Assembly (NCBI RefSeq): GCF_013409785.1
Contig: NZ_JACCBV010000001.1
Location: 1,488,001-1,552,000 of the forward strand
DNA from: Microbacterium immunditiarum
GTDB lineage: Bacteria > Actinomycetota > Actinomycetes > Actinomycetales > Microbacteriaceae
Direction: 5' to 3'
Length of the DNA stretch: 64,000 bases
Of this stretch, positions 15,149 to 22,891 are shown piece by piece (position 1 is the stretch's first letter; each line of letters begins with the position of its first letter). Below the pieces are notes generated by a model. The model was given only the letters and a program-made list of their open reading frames with translations, was not told the DNA's origin and did not search any database. The position numbers and the translations under genes were made by a program.

Positions 15149-16000
15149 GTGACGGATGCTGCGTCGATCGGCCCGGCGACACCGCCGGATCTGCACGTCA
15201 TGACGTTCAACATCCGCCGGCGTGTGTCGCGCATGCTGCACCTCCATCGTGATTGGTGGTCGGCGCGTCGACCCCTGGTGCGGGCGATCCTCGAGGCGGA
15301 GCAGCCGACGATCCTCGGCGTGCAGGAGGCGCTCGCCGATCAGGCGTCGTTCGTGGCGTCGGTGCTCGGACCGGACTACGGCCGGATCGGTCGCGGCCGC
15401 AACCGCCGCGGCGACGGCGAGCAATGCACGATCTTCTACGACACCCGCCGGCTGCGGCTCGACGACTGGTCGCAGCGCGCGCTCTCGGGCACCCCGCTCA
15501 AGCCGGGGTCGCACACGTGGGGCAACATGATCCCGCGCATCGCGGTGTCGGCGGACTTCACGGATACCGCGACCGACGCACGCTTCACGGTCATCAACAC
15601 CCATCTCGACCACCTGTCGCGTGCCTCGCGCGTGCGGTCGGCCGAGATGCTCAACGAGCTCGCCGCGGACGCGGGGCGCCCGGTCGTGGTGATGGGCGAC
15701 CTGAACGCCCGGCCGCGCTCGTCGCCGATCCGGATCCTCACGAGCGGGCCGCTGCAGGACGCGTGGAAGTGCGCCCAGCGGCGCCTCACGCCGATGTGGG
15801 ACACCTACTCCGGGTACCATCCGCCCCGGGCGACCGGGAAGCGCATCGACTGGATCCTCGTGTCGGCGGGCGTCGAGGTGCGGGCGATCGGAGTCCGCGC
15901 CGTGCGCTTCGACGGGGCGGCCGCATCCGACCACGAACCGGTGCACGCGCTCATGCGAGTGCAACCCCCGTCTGCGCCCGATCCGCCGCACCTATCCTGA
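15149..16000 (+). CDS. Endonuclease/exonuclease/phosphatase (EEP) family protein
   Basis: 283 residues from GTG 15149. HVMTFNIRR, LGVQEAL (metal-binding Glu), NTHLDHLSRASR, VVVMGDLNARP and the closing AAASDHEPVHA provide the EEP fold residues (Asn, Glu, His, Asp-x-Asn, Asp-His). Family members cleave nucleic acids or phosphoesters; no signal peptide is seen, so it is probably cytoplasmic. TACTCT at 15137-15142 lies 6 nt before the GTG, favouring a leaderless start over an upstream one. Substrate unknown. Confidence 0.88.
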   Translation: MTDAASIGPATPPDLHVMTFNIRRRVSRMLHLHRDWWSARRPLVRAILEAEQPTILGVQEALADQASFVASVLGPDYGRIGRGRNRRGDGEQCTIFYDTRRLRLDDWSQRALSGTPLKPGSHTWGNMIPRIAVSADFTDTATDARFTVINTHLDHLSRASRVRSAEMLNELAADAGRPVVVMGDLNARPRSSPIRILTSGPLQDAWKCAQRRLTPMWDTYSGYHPPRATGKRIDWILVSAGVEVRAIGVRAVRFDGAAASDHEPVHALMRVQPPSAPDPPHLS

Positions 16001-16004
16001 AGCG

Positions 16005-16607
16005 ATGATCCGCACGTTCCTGCGCCCGCCGAGCAGCGCGGCGGACTGGGTGGCGGACGGCATCCGCGCGCTCGGCGTCGTGAGCGTCGTCGTGGCGCTC
16101 ATCGGGTGGACCCTCGTCGACGCCGCGACCTTCGCGCTCGTTCTCCTGGGGCTCGTGCTGCCGCGGTTCCTCGGCGTGCGGCCCGCGCTCGACATCGCGT
16201 TCGGGGTGACGCTCCTCGTCGCGGGCTGGAGCGCGGTGCTCGACGTCTACGTCGAGGTGCGGTGGTGGGACCTGCCGGTGCACTTCGCCCTCACCGGGCT
16301 CGTCGCGCTGATGCTCTACGTCCTGCTGATGCGCGTCGGCGCGCTCGCCGATCCGGCCGCGGAGCACATCCCGGTATGGGTGATGACCACGCTCACGGTG
16401 TCCTTCGGCTCGGCATCCGCAGTGCTGTGGGAGGTCGCGGAGTGGTTCGGCCATACGGTCATCGACGACGCGATCTACGTCGGGTACACCGATTCGATCG
16501 GAGACCTCGCCATCGGCGCCGCCGGTGCGGTCGTCGCGGGGCTCACGGCGCGGTACTGGGTCGCCGAGAGCCGTCATCTCGGCGCGCGGTCGCGGGCGAA
16601 CGCGTAG
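16005..16607 (+). CDS. Integral membrane protein, DUF2238-like
   Basis: 200 residues with about five membrane segments. WWDLPVHFALTGLVALMLY and LWEVAEWFGHTVIDD with GYTDSIGDLAIGAAGA resemble the H, E and D-containing helices of the DUF2238 family, whose function is unknown. TATCCT at 15993-15998 is 6 nt upstream of ATG 16005, pointing to a leaderless mRNA that starts inside the end of the preceding gene. It converges on moaD with only 7 bp between stops. No link with molybdenum metabolism is evident. Confidence 0.75.
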   Translation: MIRTFLRPPSSAADWVADGIRALGVVSVVVALIGWTLVDAATFALVLLGLVLPRFLGVRPALDIAFGVTLLVAGWSAVLDVYVEVRWWDLPVHFALTGLVALMLYVLLMRVGALADPAAEHIPVWVMTTLTVSFGSASAVLWEVAEWFGHTVIDDAIYVGYTDSIGDLAIGAAGAVVAGLTARYWVAESRHLGARSRANA

Positions 16608-16614
16608 TGCGGGC

Positions 16615-16848
16615 TCAGCCGCCCGCGAACGGCGGCAGCACGTCGACGAGCACGTGGTCGGCGAGTGCGGTGTCGTCGTCGACGCGTGCGCCGTCGACGA
16701 GCACGGCGCAGCGGGGGAGGATCCCGCCGAGGCCGGGGTACTCGGCCGCGACCGCGGCGCGCAGGTCGCCGAGCGTCGTCTCAGCGCGGTGCTCGCGCTC
16801 GAGGCCGACGGCCTCCTGCGCGGCGGCGAAGTAGCGGACGACTGCCAT
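16615..16848 (-). CDS. moaD: Molybdopterin synthase sulfur carrier MoaD
   Basis: 77 residues, MAVVRYFAAAQEAVGLE at the start and VDVLPPFAGG at the end. The Gly-Gly tail is the residue pair adenylated and thiocarboxylated by MoeZ (19569-20663) before delivery of sulfur to MoaE. It is the last gene of the minus-strand cofactor operon; its ATG shares one base with the preceding stop (TAATG). Ubiquitin-like fold and length are as expected. Confidence 0.95.
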   Translation of the reverse strand: MAVVRYFAAAQEAVGLEREHRAETTLGDLRAAVAAEYPGLGGILPRCAVLVDGARVDDDTALADHVLVDVLPPFAGG

Positions 16849-17132
16849 TACGCGTGACTCTCCGCGACCTGCCACTCTTCGGCGAGGTCGACGACGGCCT
16901 CGATCGTCTCGCGCACGGATGCCGGGTCGCCGCCCGCTCGGCCGGCGACGAGTCCCGCGACGAACGCGCTCAGCGGAGCAGCGGGACGCGCGACCTCGTT
17001 GGCGACGTCGCGCGCGAGGTCGAGCACGAGAGAGATCGGCACGTCCTCCGGGGCGAGCCCGAAGCGGTCGCGCAGTGCGGCGGCCCATGCGTCGAGGGCC
17101 TCCGGGGGCAGGGTGCGGGGGTTCTCGCTCAT
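16848..17132 (-). CDS. Small DUF6457-like protein in the molybdopterin operon
   Basis: 94 residues, mainly helical, without cysteines or a signal. LDAWAAALRDRFGL and ISLVLDLARDVANEVARPAAP match the small DUF6457 proteins that actinobacteria keep beside mobA and moaD. It overlaps mobA by ATGA and moaD by one base, so it is made in step with both. Its function is not known. I infer an accessory role in cofactor synthesis or guanylation, perhaps as a partner of MobA, with which it is often fused or adjacent. Confidence 0.8.
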   Translation of the reverse strand: MSENPRTLPPEALDAWAAALRDRFGLAPEDVPISLVLDLARDVANEVARPAAPLSAFVAGLVAGRAGGDPASVRETIEAVVDLAEEWQVAESHA

Positions 17133-17803
17133 CGCGCCTCCTCAGTGCGTTGCGTGTCGAAAGCGTCCTGGCCCGCGGCGGTGCGGGCCCTCTTCAGATC
17201 CTCCCATGTGTCCACGTCGTCGGTCTCGTCCGCGGGCGCGCGGACGACGGCGATCGGGAGATCGGCGACCAGCGCGCGCACGGGTGCGTCGCGCCCGCGG
17301 TGGTCGAGCGCCGCGGCCGCTCGGACAAGCGCCTCGGTGCGATAGAGGCCCGTCAGCCACTGCGGGCGGCCCGAGGCATCCGCGAGGCAGATGCCTTCAC
17401 TGTCATCGGGAAGCAGGATCGCGTCCTGCGCGAGGCGCGCGACCGCCGCAGCGATACCGGGCACGTCGCACGCGAGCACGAACGTCCACTCCGGCACGGT
17501 GTCGCGCGCTCGCCACGCGTCGAGCACCGCGACGCCCCCCGCGACCGGGCCGCCGAAGGGGGGATCCTCGCGCACGAAATCGACCCCGTCGAGGTCGACG
17601 CCGACCTCGGATGCCACGGCCTCCGGCCCCGCGACCGTGATCGGCGCCGCGTCGACCGCGCGCACCGCCTCGACGGCAGCACCCAGGAGGGTGCGTCCGC
17701 CCACCTCGAAGAGGGGCTTCGCCGCCCCGTCGACGCGCGAGGCGCGGCCGCCCGCGAGGAGGATCGCGCCGCGGGCGCGTGTCGTCTCGCTTCGCTCGCT
17801 CAC
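17129..17803 (-). CDS. mobA: MobA-like molybdenum cofactor nucleotidyltransferase
   Basis: 224 residues. ILLAGGRASRVDGAAKPLFE is the nucleotide-binding loop of MobA/MocA-type NTP transferases, EDPPFGGPVAG binds the base, and VLACDVPG gives the metal-binding Asp. It should attach GMP (or CMP) to molybdopterin, needed by the bis-MGD enzyme at 10508. The GTG start and first seven codons lie in a copy of a dispersed repeat (17782-17834), so the true N-terminus may be a later codon just before the ARGAILLAGG strand. The stop overlaps the DUF6457 start. Confidence 0.88.
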   Translation of the reverse strand: MSERSETTRARGAILLAGGRASRVDGAAKPLFEVGGRTLLGAAVEAVRAVDAAPITVAGPEAVASEVGVDLDGVDFVREDPPFGGPVAGGVAVLDAWRARDTVPEWTFVLACDVPGIAAAVARLAQDAILLPDDSEGICLADASGRPQWLTGLYRTEALVRAAAALDHRGRDAPVRALVADLPIAVVRAPADETDDVDTWEDLKRARTAAGQDAFDTQRTEEAR

Positions 17804-17834
17804 CGTCCGGGGGAGACCTTTCGCTCGCTCAACG
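17782..17834 (-). repeat. TGAGCGAGCGAA-type repeat at the mobA start
   Basis: On the minus strand two direct copies of TGAGCGAGCGAA flank a 20-nt spacer; the second runs on as GCGAGAC. It is the same family as the copies near 25297, 49960-50035 and 54844. It fills the gap between moaC and mobA and supplies the mobA start codon. Confidence 0.7.
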
Positions 17835-17842
17835 GCGGGACC

Positions 17843-18331
17843 TCACCGGGTCGTCGGCGCCTCGCCGGGGCGCAGCCAGTCGCCGCTCTTGCCGCCGGTC
17901 TTCGCGACGATGCGCACGTTCTCGATCGAGGTCCCCTTGTCGAGGCCCTTCACCATGTCGACGATCGCGAGCGCGGCGACCGACACGGCGGTGAGGGCCT
18001 CCATCTCGACTCCTGTGCGGTCGGCGGTGCGCACGGTCGCCTCGACCTCGACGCCTTCGTCGACGATCGCGAGGTCGACGGCAGCGCCGTGCACGCCGAT
18101 GACGTGCGCGAGGGGCAGCAGCTCGGGCGTGCGCTTGGCCGCCTGGATGCCCGCGATGCGCGCGACGGCGAGCACGTCGCCTTTGGGCACCGTGCCGTCG
18201 CGCAGCGCCGCGACGACCGCGGCCGAGCAGCGCACCAACCCCCGCGCGGTCGCCGCGCGCACGGTCGGCTGCTTGAGGGTCACGTCGACCATGCGCGCGT
18301 GACCGGTGTCGTCGAGGTGCGTGAAGCTCAT
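17843..18331 (-). CDS. moaC: Cyclic pyranopterin monophosphate synthase MoaC
   Basis: 162 residues. SFTHLDDTGHARMVDV at the start, PKGDVLAVARIAGIQAAKRT, PLAHVIGVHG and the active-site segment VKGLDKGTSIENVRI with KTGGKSGDW identify MoaC, which converts the MoaA product to cPMP. The start ATG overlaps the moeA stop (ATGA at 18328-18331). Family length and all blocks are complete. Confidence 0.96.
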   Translation of the reverse strand: MSFTHLDDTGHARMVDVTLKQPTVRAATARGLVRCSAAVVAALRDGTVPKGDVLAVARIAGIQAAKRTPELLPLAHVIGVHGAAVDLAIVDEGVEVEATVRTADRTGVEMEALTAVSVAALAIVDMVKGLDKGTSIENVRIVAKTGGKSGDWLRPGEAPTTR

Positions 18332-19572
18332 GACACCAGCATGACATCGACCGTGTCGCCGGTTTCGACGACGTCGACCTCGGCGGGGACGATCGCGTAC
18401 GCCTCGGCGCGAGCGAGCCCGCCCGCGAGGTGCGAGCCCGATCCACCCGCCGTCGCGGGCCGCACGGTCCAGCGCGCGGGGTCGGAGCGGTCGATCGCGA
18501 CGGGAATGTACTGGCGACGCTCGGGAGGCGTGCGCCACCCGGTCGCGGCGGGCAGGCGCAAGGTCGGCCGGTGCAGGTCGGTGCGCGTCTGCATCGCGAG
18601 CAGGGCCGGTCGCACGAAGACCTCGAACGAGACCGCGGCACTCACGGGGTTGCCCGGCAGGCCGAACAGCAGCACGCCGTCATCGGTCGCGCCGAAGCCC
18701 TGCGGCTTGCCGGGCTGCATCGCGACCTTCGAGAACTCCATCGCCTCCGCGAGGGTGTTCTTGACCACCTCGTAGGCGCCCGCGCTCACGCCGCCCGAGA
18801 ACACGACGGCGTCGGCGCCGAGAGCGGATGCCTCGGCCACCGCACGCGCGGGACCGTCGCCCTCGTCGCCGACCGTGAGCCGCAGCACGACCTCGGCCCC
18901 CGCGCCCTCGGCGAGTCCGGCGAGGAGCTGGCTGTTCGACTCGGGGATCTGCCCGCGCTCGAGCGGTCGTCCCGGGGTGACGAGCTCGGATCCGGTCGAG
19001 ACGACCGCAACGCGCGGGCGGCGCGCGACGACGACGTCGTCCACGCCCGCCGCGGCCGCTGCCGCGAGCTGAAGCGCTCGGAGCTCGACACCCGCGGGGA
19101 GCAGCTCGCTCCCGACGGTCGCGTCCTCGCCTCGGCGACGGATGTGGGCGCCGACCTCGCGCGGCGCGGCGAGCACCGTGATCTCGCCGAGCGAGTCGGC
19201 GAGGCCGCCCGCCGTGGACTCGAACGGCACGATCGCGTCGGCCGCGGTCGGCACCGCGGACCCCGTCATGATGCGCACCGCCTCACCGGGGCCGATCGGC
19301 GGGTCCAGCGGCGACCCCGCGGGAAGGTCTGCGACCACCGTGAGGCGCGCGGGCGCGGCATCCGTCGCGTCCTTCACGTCTTCGAAGCGCACGGCGAAGC
19401 CGTCCATCGCGGAGTTGTCGAACACGGGGATGTCGACCGCGGCGCGCAGCGGCTCGACCAGGGTGCGACCAAGCGCGGCCGCGACGGGCACGCGCGTGCC
19501 GTCGAGGGGCCGTACGCGCTCGAGCACGATCGCGCGCTGCTCCTCGACCGTGCGGAGCCGGTCTGCGCTCAC
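18328..19572 (-). CDS. moeA: Molybdopterin molybdenumtransferase MoeA
   Basis: 414 residues from GTG 19572, which overlaps the moeZ stop. DIPVFDNSAMDGFAVR near the start, GEAVRIMTGSAVP, VSTGSELV, IPESNSQLLAGLA, VFSGGVSAGAYEVV and LLFGLPGNPVSAAVSFEVF are the full series of MoeA blocks, including the Asp/Ser residues that bind Mo and adenylated molybdopterin. It inserts molybdate into the Mog product. It sits second in the minus-strand operon. Confidence 0.96.
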   Translation of the reverse strand: MSADRLRTVEEQRAIVLERVRPLDGTRVPVAAALGRTLVEPLRAAVDIPVFDNSAMDGFAVRFEDVKDATDAAPARLTVVADLPAGSPLDPPIGPGEAVRIMTGSAVPTAADAIVPFESTAGGLADSLGEITVLAAPREVGAHIRRRGEDATVGSELLPAGVELRALQLAAAAAAGVDDVVVARRPRVAVVSTGSELVTPGRPLERGQIPESNSQLLAGLAEGAGAEVVLRLTVGDEGDGPARAVAEASALGADAVVFSGGVSAGAYEVVKNTLAEAMEFSKVAMQPGKPQGFGATDDGVLLFGLPGNPVSAAVSFEVFVRPALLAMQTRTDLHRPTLRLPAATGWRTPPERRQYIPVAIDRSDPARWTVRPATAGGSGSHLAGGLARAEAYAIVPAEVDVVETGDTVDVMLVS

Positions 19573-20663
19573 GCGGTGCTCCGCTCGAGCGAGGACCATG
19601 CGTCCATGCCGCCGGTGAGGACGGATGCCTCGACCCCCGCCTCGCGCAGGGCCTGTGCCGCGCGCCGCGCGCGCACGCCCACCTGGCACACGACCACGAT
19701 GGGTGGCGAGCCGCGCAGTGCTCCCGGGTCTTCGAGCAGCTGCGCCAATGGGATGAGGCGAGCCCCGGGTATCGTGCCCTGGGTGGTCTCGAAGGGCTCG
19801 CGCACGTCGACGACCACGGCGCCGGCGGGGATCGCGTCGACGTGCGGGATCGGCGCCGCGGGCGCGGGCGCAGCGGGAATGGTCCGGGGAGTCGCGGTGG
19901 AGGCGCGGATGGCGATCTCGCTCTGCCTGCCGCGGAGCCCGTCGATCACGAGCATCCGTCCGAGCAGCGGCTCGCCGATGCCGGTGATGAGCTTGACCGC
20001 CTCGATCGCGAGGAGCGAGCCGACCTGGATGCACAGGGCCCCGAGGACGCCGACCATCGCGCACGTCGGGAGCTCGCCGACGCTTCCGGGCGGGTACACG
20101 TCCGACAGGCGCACGGCCGCCGTGCCGGCGGGCGGCTGCGACCAGAACACCGTGACCTGGGCGTCGAAGCCCTGGACGGAGCCCCACACGAGCGGAACGC
20201 CGAGCTCTTCGGTCGCGGCGGCGCCGTTCTCGCGCGTCTCGAACGTGTCGGTGCCGTCGATCACGAGGTCGGCCCCGCGCAGCAGCTCGGCGCCGTTCTC
20301 GCGCGTGAGGTGCTCGCGCACGGGCACGACGACGGTCTCGGGCGAGAGGTCGGCGGCCGCACGCACGGCGCTGGCGACCTTGGGGCTGCCGACGTCGGAC
20401 AGGCGATGGACGATCTGCCGCTGGAGGTTCGTGAGCTCGACGTCGTCGTCGTCGATGACGGTGAGCGTGCCGACGCCCGCGGCCGCGAGGGCGAGCACCA
20501 CAGGCGAACCGAGGCCGCCCGCGCCCATGATCGCGACGTGCGCGGCGCGCAGGCGTCGCTGCCCGACCTCGCCGAGCGGGATCAGGCTGCGGTGCCGCGC
20601 CGTGCGGATGCGCTCGGCGTCGCTGAGCGCGTCGACGGGCTCGACCAGCGGAGGCAGGCTCAT
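19569..20663 (-). CDS. moeZ: MoeZ-type adenylyltransferase/rhodanese fusion
   Basis: 364 residues: a ThiF/MoeB adenylation domain (1-250) with HVAIMGAGGLGSPVVLALA, NLQRQIVHR and DLVIDGTDTFETR, then a rhodanese domain (about 270-360) with DVREPFETTQGTIPGA and the active Cys in VVVCQVGVRA. It adenylates the C-terminal Gly of MoaD and hands it sulfur. It starts the operon. On the minus strand TAGCCT at 20676-20671 is 7 nt before ATG 20663, which argues for a leaderless transcript and against the longer frame upstream. Confidence 0.93.
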   Translation of the reverse strand: MSLPPLVEPVDALSDAERIRTARHRSLIPLGEVGQRRLRAAHVAIMGAGGLGSPVVLALAAAGVGTLTVIDDDDVELTNLQRQIVHRLSDVGSPKVASAVRAAADLSPETVVVPVREHLTRENGAELLRGADLVIDGTDTFETRENGAAATEELGVPLVWGSVQGFDAQVTVFWSQPPAGTAAVRLSDVYPPGSVGELPTCAMVGVLGALCIQVGSLLAIEAVKLITGIGEPLLGRMLVIDGLRGRQSEIAIRASTATPRTIPAAPAPAAPIPHVDAIPAGAVVVDVREPFETTQGTIPGARLIPLAQLLEDPGALRGSPPIVVVCQVGVRARRAAQALREAGVEASVLTGGMDAWSSLERSTA

Positions 20664-20701
20664 GGGATCAAGGCTAGTCGCGCGGCGGCGCTTCGGGCTC
20701 G

Positions 20702-20772
20702 GGGTTTGGGGCGGGTGACCGACGCTGGGGCGCATTTCGTGCGCCCCAAAGTCGGAAATCCGCCCCGAACCC
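20702..20772. repeat. Nested hairpin element between moeZ and the Mop regulator
   Basis: Outer arms GGGTTTGGGGCGG (20702-20714) and CCGCCCCGAACCC (20760-20772) pair with one G-T; CCGAC/GTCGG pair inside; and TGGGGCGCA/TGCGCCCCA (20726-20734, 20740-20748) form an inner 9-bp stem. It lies between divergent genes, so termination is not an obvious role. The outer arm matches the stem after moaA at 54785. Confidence 0.7.
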
Positions 20773-20830
20773 GAGGCGGAGGACGGGAACCAACGGATGC
20801 CGCGTGTGCGGTGCATCCGTGGTGATTGCT

Positions 20831-20842
20831 CCGCATATGCGG
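20831..20842. promoter_or_regulatory. Palindrome CCGCATATGCGG, candidate operator
   Basis: A perfect 12-bp palindrome placed just upstream of the TATCGT (20846-20851) that sits 6 nt before GTG 20858. Its position between the expected -35 and -10 is that of a repressor site. The adjacent Mop-domain regulator is the likely ligand-dependent binder, which is inference. Confidence 0.45.
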
Positions 20843-20857
20843 TGATATCGTCGGCAT

Positions 20858-21250
20858 GTGACGAGCTTCAAGATCTCCGAGGCCGCCCGACTGCTCGGAG
20901 TGAGCGACGACACGGTGCGCCGCTGGGTCGACCAGGGCGTCCTGCCCGTGACCGACGCGAGCCCGACCGAGATCCCCGGCGAGGCGCTCGCGGAGCGCGC
21001 GATCGAGCTCGCGTCGGCGCCCCGCGACCCCACCGACGTGCTCTCGAGCGCGCGGAACCGGTTCGTCGGCATCGTCACGCGCGTGCAGGTCGACGGCGTC
21101 ATGGCGCAGGTTGACATCCAGGCGGGGCCGCACCGTGTCGTGTCTCTGATGTCGGCCGAGGCCGTGCGCGAGCTCGGGCTCGAGGTCGGGTCGCTCGCTG
21201 TGGCATCCGTGAAGGCGACGCACGTCGTCGTCGAGACGCCGAAGGACTAA
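20858..21250 (+). CDS. HTH-Mop (TOBE) molybdate-responsive regulator
   Basis: 130 residues from GTG 20858. The first half, FKISEAARLLGVSDDTVRRW, is an excisionase/MerR-like helix-turn-helix. The second half, SSARNRFVGIVTRVQVDGVM with VVSLMSAEAVRELGLEVGS, is a Mop/TOBE domain that in other proteins binds molybdate or tungstate as oligomers. The combination suggests a sensor that controls the modABC genes starting 3 bp downstream. The palindrome at 20831-20842 overlaps its promoter. This differs from ModE, which has a LysR-type HTH and paired Mop domains. Operon membership is clear; the direction of regulation is not. Confidence 0.85.
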   Translation: MTSFKISEAARLLGVSDDTVRRWVDQGVLPVTDASPTEIPGEALAERAIELASAPRDPTDVLSSARNRFVGIVTRVQVDGVMAQVDIQAGPHRVVSLMSAEAVRELGLEVGSLAVASVKATHVVVETPKD

Positions 21251-21252
21251 GA

Positions 21253-22059
21253 ATGCGCATTCGTCGAAGGCTCGCTGTCGCCGGGGTCGCGGCATCCGTC
21301 GTCGCCCTTCTCACCGCGTGCGCGTCGACCGCGCAGGATCCGGGCGCGCCCACCGCGCAGCCGAGCGAGCCTGCGCAGCCCGCCTTCGAGGGAGAGCTCA
21401 CGATCTTCGCGGCGGCGTCGCTCAAGAGTGCGTTCGACGAGCTCGCGGTCGCGTTCGAAGCCGCGAACCCGGGCGTCGACGTGCTGCCGATCGTCTACGA
21501 CGGATCGAGCACGCTCGTGGCGCAGCTCATCGAGGGCGCGTCCGCCGACGTGTTCGCCTCGGCCGACGAGAACAACATGCAGAAGTCCGTCGATGCAGGT
21601 CTCGCCGCGGATCCTCAGCTGTTCGCGACGAACACGCTCGTCGTCGCGGTGCCGGAAGGCAACCCCGGCGGAGTCGAAGACCTCTCCGACCTCGCCGACG
21701 ACGGCATCACCGTCGTGCTGTGTGCGCCGGAGGTGCCGTGCGGTGCCGCGTCGCAGAGGCTGCTCGAGAGCGCGGGCGTCTCGGTCTCACCGGCCAGCTA
21801 CGAGCAGAACGTGACGGCCGTGCTCACGAAGGTCGCCGCGGGCGAGGCGGATGCCGGGCTCGTGTACGCGACCGATGTCAAGGCGGACCCCGACGTGGAC
21901 AGCTTCGTCCCCGAGGGCGCCGCCGACGTCGTCAACCAGTACCCGATCGTCGCGCTCGACGACGCGGCGAACCCTGAGGCGGCGGCCGCGTTCGTCGCCT
22001 TCGTCCTCGGACCGGAGGGGCAGGCGGTCCTCGCGGAACATGGCTTCGGCGCTCCCTGA
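21253..22059 (+). CDS. modA: Molybdate ABC transporter substrate-binding lipoprotein ModA
   Basis: 268 residues with a lipoprotein signal ending in LLTAC (C23). The mature part starts LTIFAAASLKSAFDELA, the anion-binding strand and helix of ModA, followed by YDGSSTLVAQLIEGASADVF and ASADENNMQK. It captures molybdate or tungstate outside the membrane for ModBC. It begins 2 bp after the regulator stop, so translation is probably coupled. Length and motif order match the family. Confidence 0.95.
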   Translation: MRIRRRLAVAGVAASVVALLTACASTAQDPGAPTAQPSEPAQPAFEGELTIFAAASLKSAFDELAVAFEAANPGVDVLPIVYDGSSTLVAQLIEGASADVFASADENNMQKSVDAGLAADPQLFATNTLVVAVPEGNPGGVEDLSDLADDGITVVLCAPEVPCGAASQRLLESAGVSVSPASYEQNVTAVLTKVAAGEADAGLVYATDVKADPDVDSFVPEGAADVVNQYPIVALDDAANPEAAAAFVAFVLGPEGQAVLAEHGFGAP

Positions 22060-22891
22060 CGCCTCGCCGCGGAGAACGGCGAGGCGGTCGCCCGACGCGG
22101 GCGGGTTCGTGCCGCCCATCCTCGCGGTGCCCGCGATCGTCGGGCTCGCGCTGCTCGTGGTGCCCCTCACGGCGCTCGTGGCGCGGGTGGACTGGACGAC
22201 CCTGTGGGCCGACATCACGTCGCCCGAGGCGGTCAGCGCGCTGACGCTATCTTTCGTGACCGGGCTCATCGCGACTGCCGTGTGCGTCGTGCTCGGGGTG
22301 CCGATGGCGCTCGCGATCGCGCGCAGCGGCCCGCGGGCATCTGCCGTCCTCCGTGCCATCGTCACGGTGCCGCTCGTGCTGCCGCCCATGGTCGGCGGTG
22401 TCGCGCTCCTGTTCCTGTTCGGGCGCACGGGTCCGATCGGCGCGGCGCTCGACGCGTGGTGGGGCGTCCGGATCCCCTTCACGACCGCCGCCGTCGTCCT
22501 CGCGCAGGTGTTCGTCGCACTGCCGTTCCTCGTGCTCGCCCTCGAGGGAGCGATCCGCACGTCAGGCCTCGAGTACGAGCGCACGGCCGCGACGCTCGGC
22601 GCCCGCCGCTGGACGATCCTGCGGCGCGTGACCCTCCCGCTCGCCGCACCGGGGCTCGTGGCCGGGGTCATCCTGTGCTTCGCCCGGGCGATTGGCGAGT
22701 TCGGTGCGACGGCGCTGTTCGCGGGCAACGCACCGGGGGTCACGCAGACGATGCCGCTCGCGATCTACACCGCCTTCAACGGCTCGGGAGTCGGACGCGG
22801 ACCCGCGGTCGCCCTCGCCTTGCTGCTGCTCGTGACGGCGATCGCGGTGCTGCTGCTCGTGCGCGCGTGGCGGCCGGGGGCCCAGCGGTGA
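22040..22891 (+). CDS. modB: Molybdate ABC transporter permease ModB
   Basis: 283 residues, start ATG 22040 chosen within the last 20 bp of modA, with GCGGA upstream. About six membrane segments follow a Pro/Arg N-terminus. EYERTAATLGARRWTILRR is the EAA loop that contacts the ATPase, and IGEFGATALFAGN is highly characteristic of ModB/CysU permeases. It overlaps modC by GTGA. Confidence 0.94.
   Translation: MASALPDASPRRTARRSPDAGGFVPPILAVPAIVGLALLVVPLTALVARVDWTTLWADITSPEAVSALTLSFVTGLIATAVCVVLGVPMALAIARSGPRASAVLRAIVTVPLVLPPMVGGVALLFLFGRTGPIGAALDAWWGVRIPFTTAAVVLAQVFVALPFLVLALEGAIRTSGLEYERTAATLGARRWTILRRVTLPLAAPGLVAGVILCFARAIGEFGATALFAGNAPGVTQTMPLAIYTAFNGSGVGRGPAVALALLLLVTAIAVLLLVRAWRPGAQR

Noticed and set aside
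16919..18775. Long open frames opposite known genes (also at 1220-3340, 18430-20718, 32957-35488, 33481-36567)
   Set aside because: They lie antisense or out of frame with well-supported genes, are Arg/Ala/Pro/Gly-rich without recognisable domains, and arise because high G+C leaves few stop codons.
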